NCBI RefSeq assembly: GCF_000025265.1 | Contig: NC_013739.1 | Coordinates: forward strand, 3,534,001-3,598,000 | Direction: 5' to 3' | DNA length: 64,000 nt | Source of the DNA: Conexibacter woesei DSM 14684 | GTDB lineage: Bacteria > Actinomycetota > Thermoleophilia > Solirubrobacterales > Solirubrobacteraceae | Shown here: piece by piece, positions 42,743 through 50,972 of the stretch | Layout: each line of letters begins with the position of its first letter | Numbering within the stretch: the first letter of the stretch is position 1 | Made by a program: the position numbers and the translations under genes | The notes under the pieces: model-generated | The model's input: only the letters and a program-made list of their open reading frames with translations | Database searches by the model: none | Told to the model about the DNA's origin: nothing

Positions 42743-45061
42743 CTAGCGGGTCGCAGAGCGAAGCATGACGCGGTGACGGCGCACGAAGGTGCGGCCGTCT
42801 CTCGCGGTCGCCGTCACGGTGACGCGCGCCCGGAGGCCACCGACGGCGGCGCGCAGACGGGCGCGGACGCGGCGGTCGAGTCGCACCGTCACCGTCGCGG
42901 TGCCGCCGCGGGCGCTGCCGCGTCCGAGCGTGCCGCGGCCGTTGGCGCCGCTCACCGCGACAGCACAGCGGCGCAACCCAGCGCCGCGCAACGTACAGCG
43001 GATCCGAATCGTGCCGTCGGCGGCGACGACCGCCCACGAGCGCCCGTCGAGCGTCGTCGTCAGCCGCGCTCTGGACGCGCTTCTCGGCGCCGGCCGGGGA
43101 TCCGGTGCCGGTCTGTCGCCACCCGGCTGCGGCTGCGGTCTCGGATCAGGGTCGGGATCCGGTCTCGGTTGCGGGTCTGGGTCGGGTCTCGGATCGGGGT
43201 CGGGATCGGGTCTGACCGGCTGCTGCCCGATTCCGCTCAGCGCTGCCGTGAGCGGCGCGCCGGCGTCGCTCGCGATCGACAGCGTCGCGGCGGCGAGCCC
43301 TGCGGCGGCCGGCGCGAAGACGACTGCGACGGCGCAGCTCTCGCCGACGGCGAGCGTCGCGTCCGAGCAGTCGTCGACCGTGGTCTCGAAGCCGTCGCCG
43401 TCGAGCGTCACCGCGTCGACCGGCAGCAGTGCCGGAGCGCTGCCCTCATTCTCGACCGTGAGGCTGACGGCCGCGCCGCGCGCGCCGACGACGACCGTGC
43501 CGAAGTCGTGCGCGAGCGGGCCGAGCGTCAGCAGCGGCGCGACGCCGGCGCCCGCGAGCGCGACCGTGCGGGGCCCGCCGGGCGCGTCGTCGGCGACGGC
43601 CAGCGTGGCGCTCTTGGCGCCGGTGGTCGTCGGCGCGAAGGCGACCGTGACCGAGCAGGCGGCGGCGGGCGAGATCGTCGTGCCGGAGCAGCCGTCGGCG
43701 CTGATCGCGAACTGGCCGGCGTCGGGGCCGGAGAGCGTCGCCGCGCCGCTCGGGAAGGTGAGCGCGCCGGCGTCGGCGCCGCTCGCCGTGTTCGTGACGG
43801 TGAAGCTCTGCGTCGCGCTCGTCGTGCCGGTGCGCACGTCGCCGAAGTCTCCGGCCAGGGGCGCCAGCGCGGCAGCCGGCTGCGTTGCGTGCCCGCTCAG
43901 CGCGACCGACCGCGGGCCGCCGATCGCGTCGCTGGCGAGTCTGACCGTCGCGCTCTTGGCGCCGGTGGTCGTCGGCGCGAAGCGGATCGTCACCTCGCAG
44001 CTGGCGCCCGGCTCGACCGTTCTGCCCGAGCAGCCGTCGGCCGCGAGCGAGAACTGGTCCGCGCCGCCGCCGCTGAGGGTCACGGCGTCCGCGCCGAAGA
44101 GGAGCGGTCGCGCGGTTGGCCCGCTCGCGTCGTTGGTGACGGTGACCGTTCTCGTCGCCATTGCGCCGACGTTGGCGTTGCCGAACACGAGCGACGCGGC
44201 CGAGATCGCGAAGCCTGGCGCCGTTACGATCATCCCTTCCGGATAGATGTTGCCGCCGCTGATGAAGTTCGTCGTTCTCGTTCCGGTCGCAAGCTCGACG
44301 CGGCCGATCCGCTCCTGCTGCGGCTGGCTCCAGAAGAGGAAGCCGCCCGCGACGGCGACGCCGAAGGGGGTGCCGCCCGTCAGCAGCCACTCGCCGTCAG
44401 CGGAGCTGCCGTCGACTCTGGCGCGGCCGATCGCCCGCACCGTTCCGGTCTCGGCCCAGTAGAGCCAGCCGTCCGCGATCGCCATCTGGCGCGGTTGGTC
44501 GAGGCCGCTGACGAGCTGCGGCTGCACGTCGCTGCCGTCGAGTCTGGCGCGGCCGATCGTGCCGAGCTGCCGGTCGCTCCAGTAAACGTGCTCGCCGTCG
44601 ACGACGACGCCGTCGGCCACTCCGCCGGACGGGGTCACGATGAAGTTCGGCTCGCGATCGCTGCCGTCGAGTCTGGCGCGGCCGATCCGCGCGTGGTCCG
44701 CGGCCGCCCAGTAGATGTGCGTGTCGTCGACCGCAATCGCCGAGACGCCGAAGTACGGGAGGATGAGGAAGCCCTCGTCGACGTCGCTGCCGTCGAGGTT
44801 CGAGCGCGCCACTCGGCCCGACGACAGCGACCAGTAGAGGTGCTGGCGGTCGACTGCGACACCTCGTCCGACCGAGTAGTCGCCCCTGATGAAGTCGCGC
44901 TGGATCGCTCCGCCGGCATTGGTCGCACGGGCGATCGAGTCGGAGGTCGTGTTGACCCAGTAGATCTCGGCGCCGGCGTCCGCGGCGGCGAGCAGCAGGG
45001 CGGCGAGGGCGCTCGCGACGAGGGCGCGCAGACGAGGGAGGCGACGGGAGTGAGTTGGCAC
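42743..45061 (-). CDS. Secreted YWTD-type propeller with choice-of-anchor-D Ig domains
   Basis: 772 residues. A signal peptide (to about residue 31, ADAGA) is followed by six propeller blades with repeated IYWVN, LYWSLSSGRVARSNLDG, IYWAAADHARIGRARLDG and VYWSDRQLGTIGRARLDG (about 32-290). Three ASH/choice-of-anchor-D domains of about 105 residues follow (FGNANVGAMATRTVTVTND, FGDVRTGTTSATQSFTVTN, FGTVVVGARGAAVSLTVEN), then a Pro-Asp-Arg repeat spacer and a basic C-terminal domain. It is likely an extracellular binding protein. It is divergent from the ubiquitin-domain gene with a 244-bp shared spacer. Confidence 0.85.
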   Translation of the reverse strand: MPTHSRRLPRLRALVASALAALLLAAADAGAEIYWVNTTSDSIARATNAGGAIQRDFIRGDYSVGRGVAVDRQHLYWSLSSGRVARSNLDGSDVDEGFLILPYFGVSAIAVDDTHIYWAAADHARIGRARLDGSDREPNFIVTPSGGVADGVVVDGEHVYWSDRQLGTIGRARLDGSDVQPQLVSGLDQPRQMAIADGWLYWAETGTVRAIGRARVDGSSADGEWLLTGGTPFGVAVAGGFLFWSQPQQERIGRVELATGTRTTNFISGGNIYPEGMIVTAPGFAISAASLVFGNANVGAMATRTVTVTNDASGPTARPLLFGADAVTLSGGGADQFSLAADGCSGRTVEPGASCEVTIRFAPTTTGAKSATVRLASDAIGGPRSVALSGHATQPAAALAPLAGDFGDVRTGTTSATQSFTVTNTASGADAGALTFPSGAATLSGPDAGQFAISADGCSGTTISPAAACSVTVAFAPTTTGAKSATLAVADDAPGGPRTVALAGAGVAPLLTLGPLAHDFGTVVVGARGAAVSLTVENEGSAPALLPVDAVTLDGDGFETTVDDCSDATLAVGESCAVAVVFAPAAAGLAAATLSIASDAGAPLTAALSGIGQQPVRPDPDPDPRPDPDPQPRPDPDPDPRPQPQPGGDRPAPDPRPAPRSASRARLTTTLDGRSWAVVAADGTIRIRCTLRGAGLRRCAVAVSGANGRGTLGRGSARGGTATVTVRLDRRVRARLRAAVGGLRARVTVTATARDGRTFVRRHRVMLRSATR

Positions 45062-45174
45062 GTCAGCATTCTCCCGTCCGCGCTCCCTGTTGTCACGGAG
45101 ACACCGGCGCGGTCGGCGAGAACTGCAGATCCTTCGGAGCGCGCCAGCTCATGTGCCGCCGCGGCCGCTCTGTG

Positions 45175-45250
45175 TGTCAGACGTCTCGAACTTGAGATCG
45201 CTCGACGGCGTCAACGTGGGATCGCCGAACGACGCGAGGTGAGAGTGATC
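45175..45250. repeat. 76-bp dispersed repeat, copy A, upstream of the ubiquitin gene
   Basis: These 76 bp match 50115-50190 at 63 positions with no gaps, and the last 30 bp are almost identical. Both copies start TGTCAG and end GATC. Copy A lies in the spacer between the divergent propeller and ubiquitin genes, ending 55 bp before the ubiquitin-gene start. It could be a promoter module, a small RNA gene or a mobile remnant. Confidence 0.7.
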
Positions 45251-45287
45251 TGCACGCATGCAACCATCCAGCGGCCGAAGCGCCGAT

Positions 45288-45302
45288 GTGCCAACATGGC
45301 AC
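45288..45302. promoter_or_regulatory. Inverted repeat immediately before the ubiquitin-gene start
   Basis: GTGCCA-ACA-TGGCAC is a perfect 15-nt dyad ending 3 bp before ATG 45306, where a ribosome-binding site would sit. It may be an operator or an mRNA hairpin limiting translation. No Shine-Dalgarno is visible. Confidence 0.4.
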
Positions 45303-45305
45303 GCG

Positions 45306-46388
45306 ATGAGACGGCTCGCGCTGGCAGGGATGCTTGCGGCGCTGCTTGCGCTGGCGGGTCCGGTCGCGGCCGCGTCGGCGATGCAGATCTTCGTCAAGAC
45401 GCTGACCGGCAAGACGATCACGCTCGAGGTCGAGCCGAGCGACTCGATCGAGCAGGTCAAGCAGAAGATCCAGGACAAGGAGGGGATCCCACCCGACCGG
45501 CAGCGGCTGATCTACGCCGGCAGAGTGCTGGAGGACGGCCGCACGCTCGCCGACTACAACATCCAGAGAGAGTCGACGCTCCACCTCTTCCTGCGCCTGC
45601 GCGAGCCGGTCCCGGAGATCGCGTCGACGACCGTCGACGGGTTGGACGTCGTCGTCTCCGGCACCGCGGGCCCGCGCACCGACCTCACGCTGCTGGCGGA
45701 CGGCGACCCGGTCGCGACCGCCGGCGCCGACGACGCCGGCGCCTGGAGCGCGACCGTCACGCTGACCCCCGGCGACCACGAGCTGGCCGCGGGATACACC
45801 GTCGAGCTGGGTGACACGAGCCGTCTTTCCGCCCCGGCGAGGGTGACGGTCGTCGCGCGGCCGCCGGCCGTCTGTCCCGACGGCGGGACCGCCGGCGCGA
45901 ACGGCTGCCCGACACCGCCGGTCGTGCCGGTCCCCGGTCCCCACGAGCCACAGCCGCAGCCGCACGGCGAGCCGCAGCCGCCGCCACACGCGCAACCGCC
46001 CGCCGGGCAGCAGCCCCAGCGCCCGGGGCCGTCGGCCGCGATCGCTCGTCTCACCGCCGGCGCGCAGTGCGTCGACCGCGCCGGCTGGCTGGTCCCGCGC
46101 CCGCCGCGCACGGTGCGCGTGCCGTTCTTCCGATTCCACCTCTCGCGTGCGGCGACTGTCGACTACGTGCTCGTCCGCCAGGCAAGGACCGACCGCGTCG
46201 TGCAGCGTGGCAGCCGCACGCTGCGCTCCGGCCTGACGCGGATGACGCTGCGCAGCGTGCGGCGCGACCGCAGCCTCGCACCCGGCCGATACGTGCTGCG
46301 CCTGAGCGCACGCAGCGCCGGCGGCGGCAGTGGCAAGCTCGCAACCGTCCGTTTCACGGTCGGCCGCGGCAGCTGCGCGCGCGGATAG
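45306..46388 (+). CDS. Secreted protein with a near-canonical ubiquitin domain
   Basis: 360 residues from ATG 45306. Residues 1-25 are a signal peptide ([14 protein letters not shown], ending AAASA). Residues 26-99 are ubiquitin, starting [20 protein letters not shown]. Compared with human ubiquitin from memory, positions 1-74 differ only at T22S, N25Q, A28Q, Q40R, F45Y, K48R, Q49V, S57A, K63R and V70F; the C-terminal Gly-Gly is Glu-Pro. The predicted signal-peptidase cut (ASA before Met) leaves ubiquitin Met1 as the mature N-terminus. An Ig-like domain (about 103-180), a Pro/Gln/His linker and a basic beta domain with two Cys follow, resembling C-terminal domains of other secreted proteins here. 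Base composition matches the host. A cytoplasmic start at ATG 45381 is possible but lacks a ribosome site. Confidence 0.93.
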   Translation: MRRLALAGMLAALLALAGPVAAASAMQIFVKTLTGKTITLEVEPSDSIEQVKQKIQDKEGIPPDRQRLIYAGRVLEDGRTLADYNIQRESTLHLFLRLREPVPEIASTTVDGLDVVVSGTAGPRTDLTLLADGDPVATAGADDAGAWSATVTLTPGDHELAAGYTVELGDTSRLSAPARVTVVARPPAVCPDGGTAGANGCPTPPVVPVPGPHEPQPQPHGEPQPPPHAQPPAGQQPQRPGPSAAIARLTAGAQCVDRAGWLVPRPPRTVRVPFFRFHLSRAATVDYVLVRQARTDRVVQRGSRTLRSGLTRMTLRSVRRDRSLAPGRYVLRLSARSAGGGSGKLATVRFTVGRGSCARG

Positions 46389-46514
46389 CTTCTCCGGGGT
46401 GCGCTGAGGCCGTGCAGCTGGTGCGGGTCGCGGATGTGCGTGCCGCTCTCCGTCGATGGCGCTGGCCGCCGGGCGGCGGCGAGCCTGGTTGGCTCGTCGC
46501 CACCCGCTGGGGTC

Positions 46515-46778
46515 CTAGTCTGCGTGTGTCGGGGCGGCCTGGCCGTCCGCGTTCGTGGTCGGGTCTGCCTGGGTGATCTGCAGGTCGCCGTTGACGTCGC
46601 GGGTGATGTCGATCGCGTCGGGCAGCTGGGCGTTCGTGCCCGGGTCGGTCGGCCCGGCGTTGGCGGGCGCGATGTCCGCGCCGTCGGCGGCCGAGGCCGA
46701 CGCGATGATGCCGGCCGCGCCGCCGGCGGCGAGCAGGCCCGCGGCGACCGCGGCGAGTTTGGGGTGCTTGAGGATCAT
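46515..46778 (-). CDS. Small secreted protein of unknown function
   Basis: 87 residues from ATG 46778 (MILKHPKLAAVAAGLL). The N-terminal hydrophobic segment ends in ASASA, a good signal-peptidase site. The mature 57 residues are acidic, rich in Ala, Asp, Asn and Thr, with DAIDITRDVNGDLQITQADP. I recognise no family. It is divergent from the two-component system genes and may be its target. Confidence 0.65.
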   Translation of the reverse strand: MILKHPKLAAVAAGLLAAGGAAGIIASASAADGADIAPANAGPTDPGTNAQLPDAIDITRDVNGDLQITQADPTTNADGQAAPTHAD

Positions 46779-46918
46779 GGCTTTGGCGTCCTTTGCATGG
46801 TTGCTCTTCGGTTGGTGCTGCGCAGCACAGTGAGCATGCCGTTGGTGCCGTCTGCTCCGCGTCTCATGGTGTGGTCATGTCACGCCGCTAAGACAACGGG
46901 TGTGCTAATCCAGTCGCG

Positions 46919-47575
46919 ATGCGCTTGCTGATCGTGGAAGACGAGGAGCGCCTCGGCCCCCTCCTCGCCCGCGGGCTACGGCGCGAGGGTTGCGCCGTGG
47001 ACCTCACCCAGGACGGGACCACTGGTCTGGCCTTCGCGCGTATCCACACGTACGACCTTGTCGTGCTCGACCGTGACCTTCCCGGCCTCCACGGCGACGT
47101 GCTCTGCAGCGAGCTTCAGCAGCTCGACCCGATCCCCCGAATCCTGATGCTGACCGCGTCCGGGACAGTCGACGATCGCGTCGAGGGCCTGGGGCTCGGA
47201 GCCGACGACTACCTCGCCAAGCCGTTCGCCTTCCGTGAGCTGATCGCGCGCATACGCGCCCTCACCCGCCGCCCGCTCCAGGTAACGCCGACACTCCTCG
47301 TGCGGGGCGACCTGACACTCGACCAGGCGCGCCGCACCGTCACCCGCGGCGGGCGGGTAGTGCAGCTGCGACCGCGCGAGCTCGCCGTGCTCGAGGAGCT
47401 GCTGCGCGCCGACGGAGCGCCGTTGTCGGCCGAGCAGCTGCTCGCGCGTGCCTGGGACGCCAACGCCGATCCCTTCTCCAACCCCGTGCGCCAGACGGTG
47501 CAGCGGCTGCGCAAGGCACTCGGCGAGCCGTCGCCGATTCAGACGATCCCAGGCGTCGGCTACGTGGTGCCGTGA
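46919..47575 (+). CDS. OmpR/PhoB-family response regulator
   Basis: 218 residues. The receiver domain has the acidic pocket VEDEE, phosphoacceptor Asp51 (VVLDRDLPG) and the conserved Lys in YLAKPF. The C-terminal winged helix (about 125-218) includes VQLRPRELAVLEELLRADGA and VRQTVQRLRKALGEP. It overlaps the kinase gene (GTGA), so the pair is coexpressed. The divergent small secreted protein gene, 140 bp upstream, is a plausible target. Confidence 0.93.
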   Translation: MRLLIVEDEERLGPLLARGLRREGCAVDLTQDGTTGLAFARIHTYDLVVLDRDLPGLHGDVLCSELQQLDPIPRILMLTASGTVDDRVEGLGLGADDYLAKPFAFRELIARIRALTRRPLQVTPTLLVRGDLTLDQARRTVTRGGRVVQLRPRELAVLEELLRADGAPLSAEQLLARAWDANADPFSNPVRQTVQRLRKALGEPSPIQTIPGVGYVVP

Positions 47576-48879
47576 GGCATCGCCACTCGCTGCGGCTGCG
47601 CATCACCGCCGCCTTCGCGCTCTTCTACGCCATCGGCGCATTCGTGCTGCTGACGGCAGCGTACGTGATCGTCACACGCTCGACCGGCGAGCCAGTCGCC
47701 GAGGAGGCACTCGCCACTGAGGCCACTCTCAAGACGACTGAGTCGGCGCCCCGCTCGGAGCGCGCGCTGCCGGGCGCCGCGCCGACTGGCGTCGCGCTGC
47801 GTCCCACCGGCGCCGACGGCAGCGCCTCGCTCGATGGCATCATCTCGCTCGATATCGTCCGGGCCGCGCAGGCCGATCAAAGTCGCGCCGAGCACCAACA
47901 GGTTCTGTGGCTGTTCGTCCTCGCGCTGGTCGCCGTCGTCGCGCTGTCGGTGGGCGGCGGGTGGCTGGTCGCCGGCCGCGCGCTCGCGCCCCTGCGGCGC
48001 ATCACTACAACGGCGCGCAAAGTCTCCGGCACCACGCTCGACGCCCGCGTCGCGCTCGACGGTCCGCCGGACGAGCTGCGCGAGCTGGCCGAGACGCTCG
48101 ACGCCATGCTCACGCGCCTGGACGCGGCATTCGCCGCGCAGCGCCGCTTCGTCTCCAGTGCCTCGCACGAGCTCCGCACGCCGCTGGCCGTCGCGCGCAC
48201 CGAGGCCGAACTTGCCCTCGCCGACGACCAAGCCACCGCACCCCAACTCCGCGACGCGCTCAACCACATCCACACCACGATGCTGCGCGCCGGCGACCTG
48301 GTCGAAGCGCTGCTCGCGCTCGCACTGACCGACGCCGTCCCCGCCGACGCCGAGCCGGTCGACCTGGGCGGCCTCCTCGCCGTCGCGGCGGCGGACATGA
48401 CACCCGCCGCCGCCGAGGCCGAGGTCACACTCGACGTCACGGCCGAGGCAGGTACCGGACTCGCGGTCGTCGGCCACGCAACGCTCCTGCGCATCGCGAT
48501 CGACAACCTGCTGGCCAACGCGATCGCCTACAACGTCGCGGGCGGCTGGGTACGCGCAACCGTCAGCCCGACGCACGACGAAATCGAGCTGACCGTCACC
48601 AACAGCGGCCCGCCCGTCGAACCCGCGATCGTCGACGAGCTCTTCGAGCCGTTCGTACGGGCCGACGCATCGCGCTCCCGTCGCGCGGGCGGCGCGGGCC
48701 TGGGCCTGGCGATCGTGCGCGCCGTGACGCTCACCCACGGAGGCCACGCGCAGGCGTCGGCCCGCCCCTCGGGCGGCCTCCAGGCACGGCTGTCGCTGGC
48801 CCGCGTCGACGCCGCGACAGGCGACGCCGTGACCCCCCAGCCGACGTTCGGCGACGACCCTACGACGACGACCAGCTGA
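47572..48879 (+). CDS. Membrane sensor histidine kinase
   Basis: 435 residues from GTG 47572. TM1 lies at about 8-32 and TM2 at about 110-135, with a short external domain between them. A HAMP domain (GRALAPLRRITTTARKV), a HisKA with phosphoacceptor His in SASHELRTPLAVARTEAELA, and the ATPase N-box (DNLLANAIAYN) and G-box (RAGGAGLGLAIVRAVTLTHG) follow. The signal sensed is unknown. It partners the response regulator encoded upstream. Confidence 0.93.
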   Translation: MRHRHSLRLRITAAFALFYAIGAFVLLTAAYVIVTRSTGEPVAEEALATEATLKTTESAPRSERALPGAAPTGVALRPTGADGSASLDGIISLDIVRAAQADQSRAEHQQVLWLFVLALVAVVALSVGGGWLVAGRALAPLRRITTTARKVSGTTLDARVALDGPPDELRELAETLDAMLTRLDAAFAAQRRFVSSASHELRTPLAVARTEAELALADDQATAPQLRDALNHIHTTMLRAGDLVEALLALALTDAVPADAEPVDLGGLLAVAAADMTPAAAEAEVTLDVTAEAGTGLAVVGHATLLRIAIDNLLANAIAYNVAGGWVRATVSPTHDEIELTVTNSGPPVEPAIVDELFEPFVRADASRSRRAGGAGLGLAIVRAVTLTHGGHAQASARPSGGLQARLSLARVDAATGDAVTPQPTFGDDPTTTTS

Positions 48880-49601
48880 GCATCAGCTCGCCGACGTCGC
48901 GCTGGCCGCGACGCACGCGTTCGATGAGACCGTCACGTCCCGTGGTCTATTTGGCGGGTGCGTCGAGCTGCATCCGCCCTGCCGGGAGCGCGGCGCTGAG
49001 ACGCGCCAGCGAGCCCGGGGCGGGCCGAGGTGCGCGGCCGCGGCGGGAGCCCTCAGGACGCGGGTCGGGTCCGCCGCGCAGCGTCGCCGACGTCGTTCGG
49101 TTCCCCGTCCCATTCAGCACGGTCGATGCCATAGCGGCGGTCGGGCGTGCTCGCTCGAACAAGCTGGTGGTCACGGTCGTACTGGACGTTGAACAAGCCT
49201 GCCGCGCAGCTGCACGAGCGCATGCCGGTGGTGCTCGCCGGCGAAGCCGAGCACGCCGCCTGGCTCAACCATGTCGGGGTGTCCGGCCCCGAGCTGCTCG
49301 ACCCCACCAACGTCTAGAGGCCGGACGGGGGAGAGCGCCCCGGCCGGACGGGCCGGGGGCCAGGGCTGCACGGCCGGCATCCCATCGGTTCGCGCGGCGA
49401 GATCGCCACCGCGCTGCCCGCGGCCACTGCGCACGCGACGCCTCCGCACGATCGACGGCGAGGCTGACGAGCCGCCGGCTGCGATGCCGGCTGACAAGAC
49501 GCCAATGGCTTCAGGGCGGAGCGGTGGTTCTGCGAACCTTTGAACGCCTATGAGAACGTGACGGACGGGGAATGGGGCGAGCTCCGATTCGAGGAGGATC
49601 A
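48880..49601. other. 720-bp stretch without an intact gene
   Basis: No frame here looks like a complete protein. The only recognisable coding trace is the SRAP-like C-terminal fragment at 49186-49317. The rest (48880-49185 and 49318-49601) is GC-rich with no clear repeats, RNA or promoter. It has the appearance of decayed DNA between the kinase gene and the VOC gene. Confidence 0.6.
49186..49317 (+). pseudogene. Remnant of an SRAP (YedK/HMCES-type) gene, C-terminal part
   Basis: The frame reads TLNKPAAQLHERMPVVLAGE followed by AEHAAWLN and ends at TAG 49315. HERMPVVL followed by a Trp-Leu pair is the C-terminal signature of the SOS-response-associated peptidase family, which crosslinks to abasic sites. 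No start codon, catalytic N-terminal Cys2 (MCGR motif) or central domain is found upstream, so only about 43 residues survive. Confidence 0.55.
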
Positions 49602-50009
49602 ATGGGCCTGAGCAGGTACAGACTGAACGCGTTCATCGCGGTCACCGACATGACACGGGCAGAGGCGTTCTACGAGGGGAAGCTCGGTCTCTCGGTGGTA
49701 CGGGCCGACGCTGACGGAAGCAAGGTCTATGCGTCAGGCGGTGTCGAGTCGTTGGTTGTCTACCCATCTCCGGACCACGCCGGCCGGTCGACCGCGACCC
49801 TGGTGACCTGGTACGTCGACGATGTCGAGCTGGTGGTGGACGAGCTCACCTCGAACGGTGTGACCTTTGAGCAGTACGAAGGTGTGCTCGAGAGCGGCTT
49901 CGACTACGGGACCGACGAGAAGGGGATCTCACCCCGCGCCGGCGGCGGCAAGGTCGCCTGGTTCAAGGATGCCGACGGGAACACCTTCTCGATCGAGGGT
50001 GATCGCTAG
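49602..50009 (+). CDS. VOC-superfamily protein
   Basis: 135 residues from ATG 49602, with GAGGAGG 4 nt upstream. The motifs LNAFIAVTDMTRAEAFYEGK, ATLVTWYVDDVELVVDEL and GGGKVAWFKDADGNTFSIEG show a typical VOC fold with the C-terminal Glu ligand. It lies alone in the degraded patch and ends at a GC hairpin. The substrate is unknown. Confidence 0.88.
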   Translation: MGLSRYRLNAFIAVTDMTRAEAFYEGKLGLSVVRADADGSKVYASGGVESLVVYPSPDHAGRSTATLVTWYVDDVELVVDELTSNGVTFEQYEGVLESGFDYGTDEKGISPRAGGGKVAWFKDADGNTFSIEGDR

Positions 50010-50046
50010 CCCCGGTGACCCCGTCGGCGGATCGCCGCGCCGCTGC

Positions 50047-50070
50047 CGCCGCCGCCGTTCGGCGGCGGCG
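50047..50070 (+). terminator. GC-rich hairpin after the VOC gene
   Basis: CGCCGCCGCCG-type arms (50047-50057 and 50060-50070) pair along 11 bp around a TT, 38 bp after the stop codon. Confidence 0.7.
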
Positions 50071-50114
50071 GGCTCGTGCGCGGGCCGCGCTGGTCGCCGG
50101 GCGGCGACGCTCGC

Positions 50115-50190
50115 TGTCAGACGACATCAGGTTGAGAGAGATCGACGACGTCGACGTGAGATCGCCGAACGACGCGAGGTGAGAGCGATC
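50115..50190. repeat. 76-bp dispersed repeat, copy B
   Basis: 63 of 76 positions agree with 45175-45250, without gaps; the segment ATCGCCGAACGACGCGAGGT is identical in both. Unlike copy A it has no obvious gene just downstream on either strand. The two copies bracket the ubiquitin gene, the two-component system and the degraded region. Confidence 0.7.
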
Positions 50191-50361
50191 CCCGCTCCCG
50201 CCGACGCGAGCGGAGCGATCGTGGGGTGCGCCGTGCCCGGGCTACCGCTTGTCTGGGCGCCCCGACGCTGCGAATGGTCGGCGCGTTTCAGCGTCTCGCG
50301 CTTTGGTTGCGCCGTCGGCTCGTCTCCGGCTGTCGACACTCGTGCGGATGCCTCGGCGGGG

Positions 50362-50736
50362 CTACCAGAGGACGGGTGCCTCATAGGCGCGCATCAACGG
50401 GTCTGAGGAGACCAGCACTGCGCCTTCGTTGAGAGCCTGGGCGACGAGCATCCGGTCGAACGGGTCGCGGTGATGGTGGGGCAACGCTCCGGCGGCGTCG
50501 GCGTGCGCGATGGTCACCGGCAGCTCGCGACCACCGTGACGGACCAGCTCTGCGACGAGCCCAGGTCGAGCGGTGAGCTTGCCCAGCGCGGTCTTGATCG
50601 AGATTTCCCACGCCACCGCGGAGCTGAGAAGCACCTCGTTGCGACGGTCGGCGAGCAGGTCCGTGGCGATGCTCGACAGTCGCGACGGGTCGTGCGCCCA
50701 CCACAGAACCGTGTGGGTATCCGGCAAGAGCTTCAC
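50362..50736 (-). CDS. VapC-type PIN-domain toxin
   Basis: 124 residues from GTG 50736 (overlaps the antitoxin stop). The PIN active site is visible: Asp6 in LLPDTH, Glu in AVAWEISIKTALGKL, Asp in RDPFDRMLVAQA and Asp in LVSSDPLM. VapC toxins are endoribonucleases cutting tRNA or rRNA when released from the antitoxin. DPFDRML followed by AQA is typical of the subfamily paired with Phd-type antitoxins, as here. Confidence 0.92.
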   Translation of the reverse strand: MKLLPDTHTVLWWAHDPSRLSSIATDLLADRRNEVLLSSAVAWEISIKTALGKLTARPGLVAELVRHGGRELPVTIAHADAAGALPHHHRDPFDRMLVAQALNEGAVLVSSDPLMRAYEAPVLW

Positions 50737-50972
50737 CGCACGCCGAACGCGGCGGCGACATCGTCGGGCAACTCGTCGAAGTCATCGGCGATACTCAGCT
50801 CCGACGCCGGGAACATCCCGCGTGTGGCCGCAAACGCACTCGCATCGTTGACGGCGACCAGGCGCGCGACCGGCGTGCCACGACGTTCGATGATGACCTC
50901 CTCGCCTTCCTCAGCGCGTTGGACGAGCTTGGAAAGCTGCGACTTGGCTTGGTGCATTCCAACAGCGACCAT
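50733..50972 (-). CDS. Phd/YefM-family antitoxin
   Basis: 79 residues. The N-terminal DNA-binding part (VGMHQAKSQLSKLVQRAEEG, then EVIIERRGTPVARLV) is the standard Phd/YefM pattern. The acidic C-terminus (IADDFDELPDDVAAAFG) should wrap the toxin. The toxin gene follows with a 4-bp overlap, giving a complete module. Such antitoxins normally repress their own promoter. Confidence 0.9.
   Translation of the reverse strand: MVAVGMHQAKSQLSKLVQRAEEGEEVIIERRGTPVARLVAVNDASAFAATRGMFPASELSIADDFDELPDDVAAAFGVR

Larger units (their letters stand above)
50010..50361. other. Intergenic stretch carrying a hairpin and a repeat copy
   Basis: No credible gene. It contains the terminator at 50047-50070 and copy B of the 76-bp repeat; after that (50191-50361) I see only anonymous GC-rich sequence up to the stop of the VapC gene. 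Confidence 0.6.

Noticed and set aside
45306-46388. The ubiquitin gene as eukaryotic contamination
   Set aside because: The gene is intronless, has host-like GC, a bacterial signal peptide and C-terminal domains like its neighbours, and is flanked on both sides by bacterial genes.
48874-48888. Short inverted repeat AGCTGA-GCA-TCAGCT at the kinase stop codon
   Set aside because: A 6-bp stem overlapping the stop codon is too weak to call a terminator.
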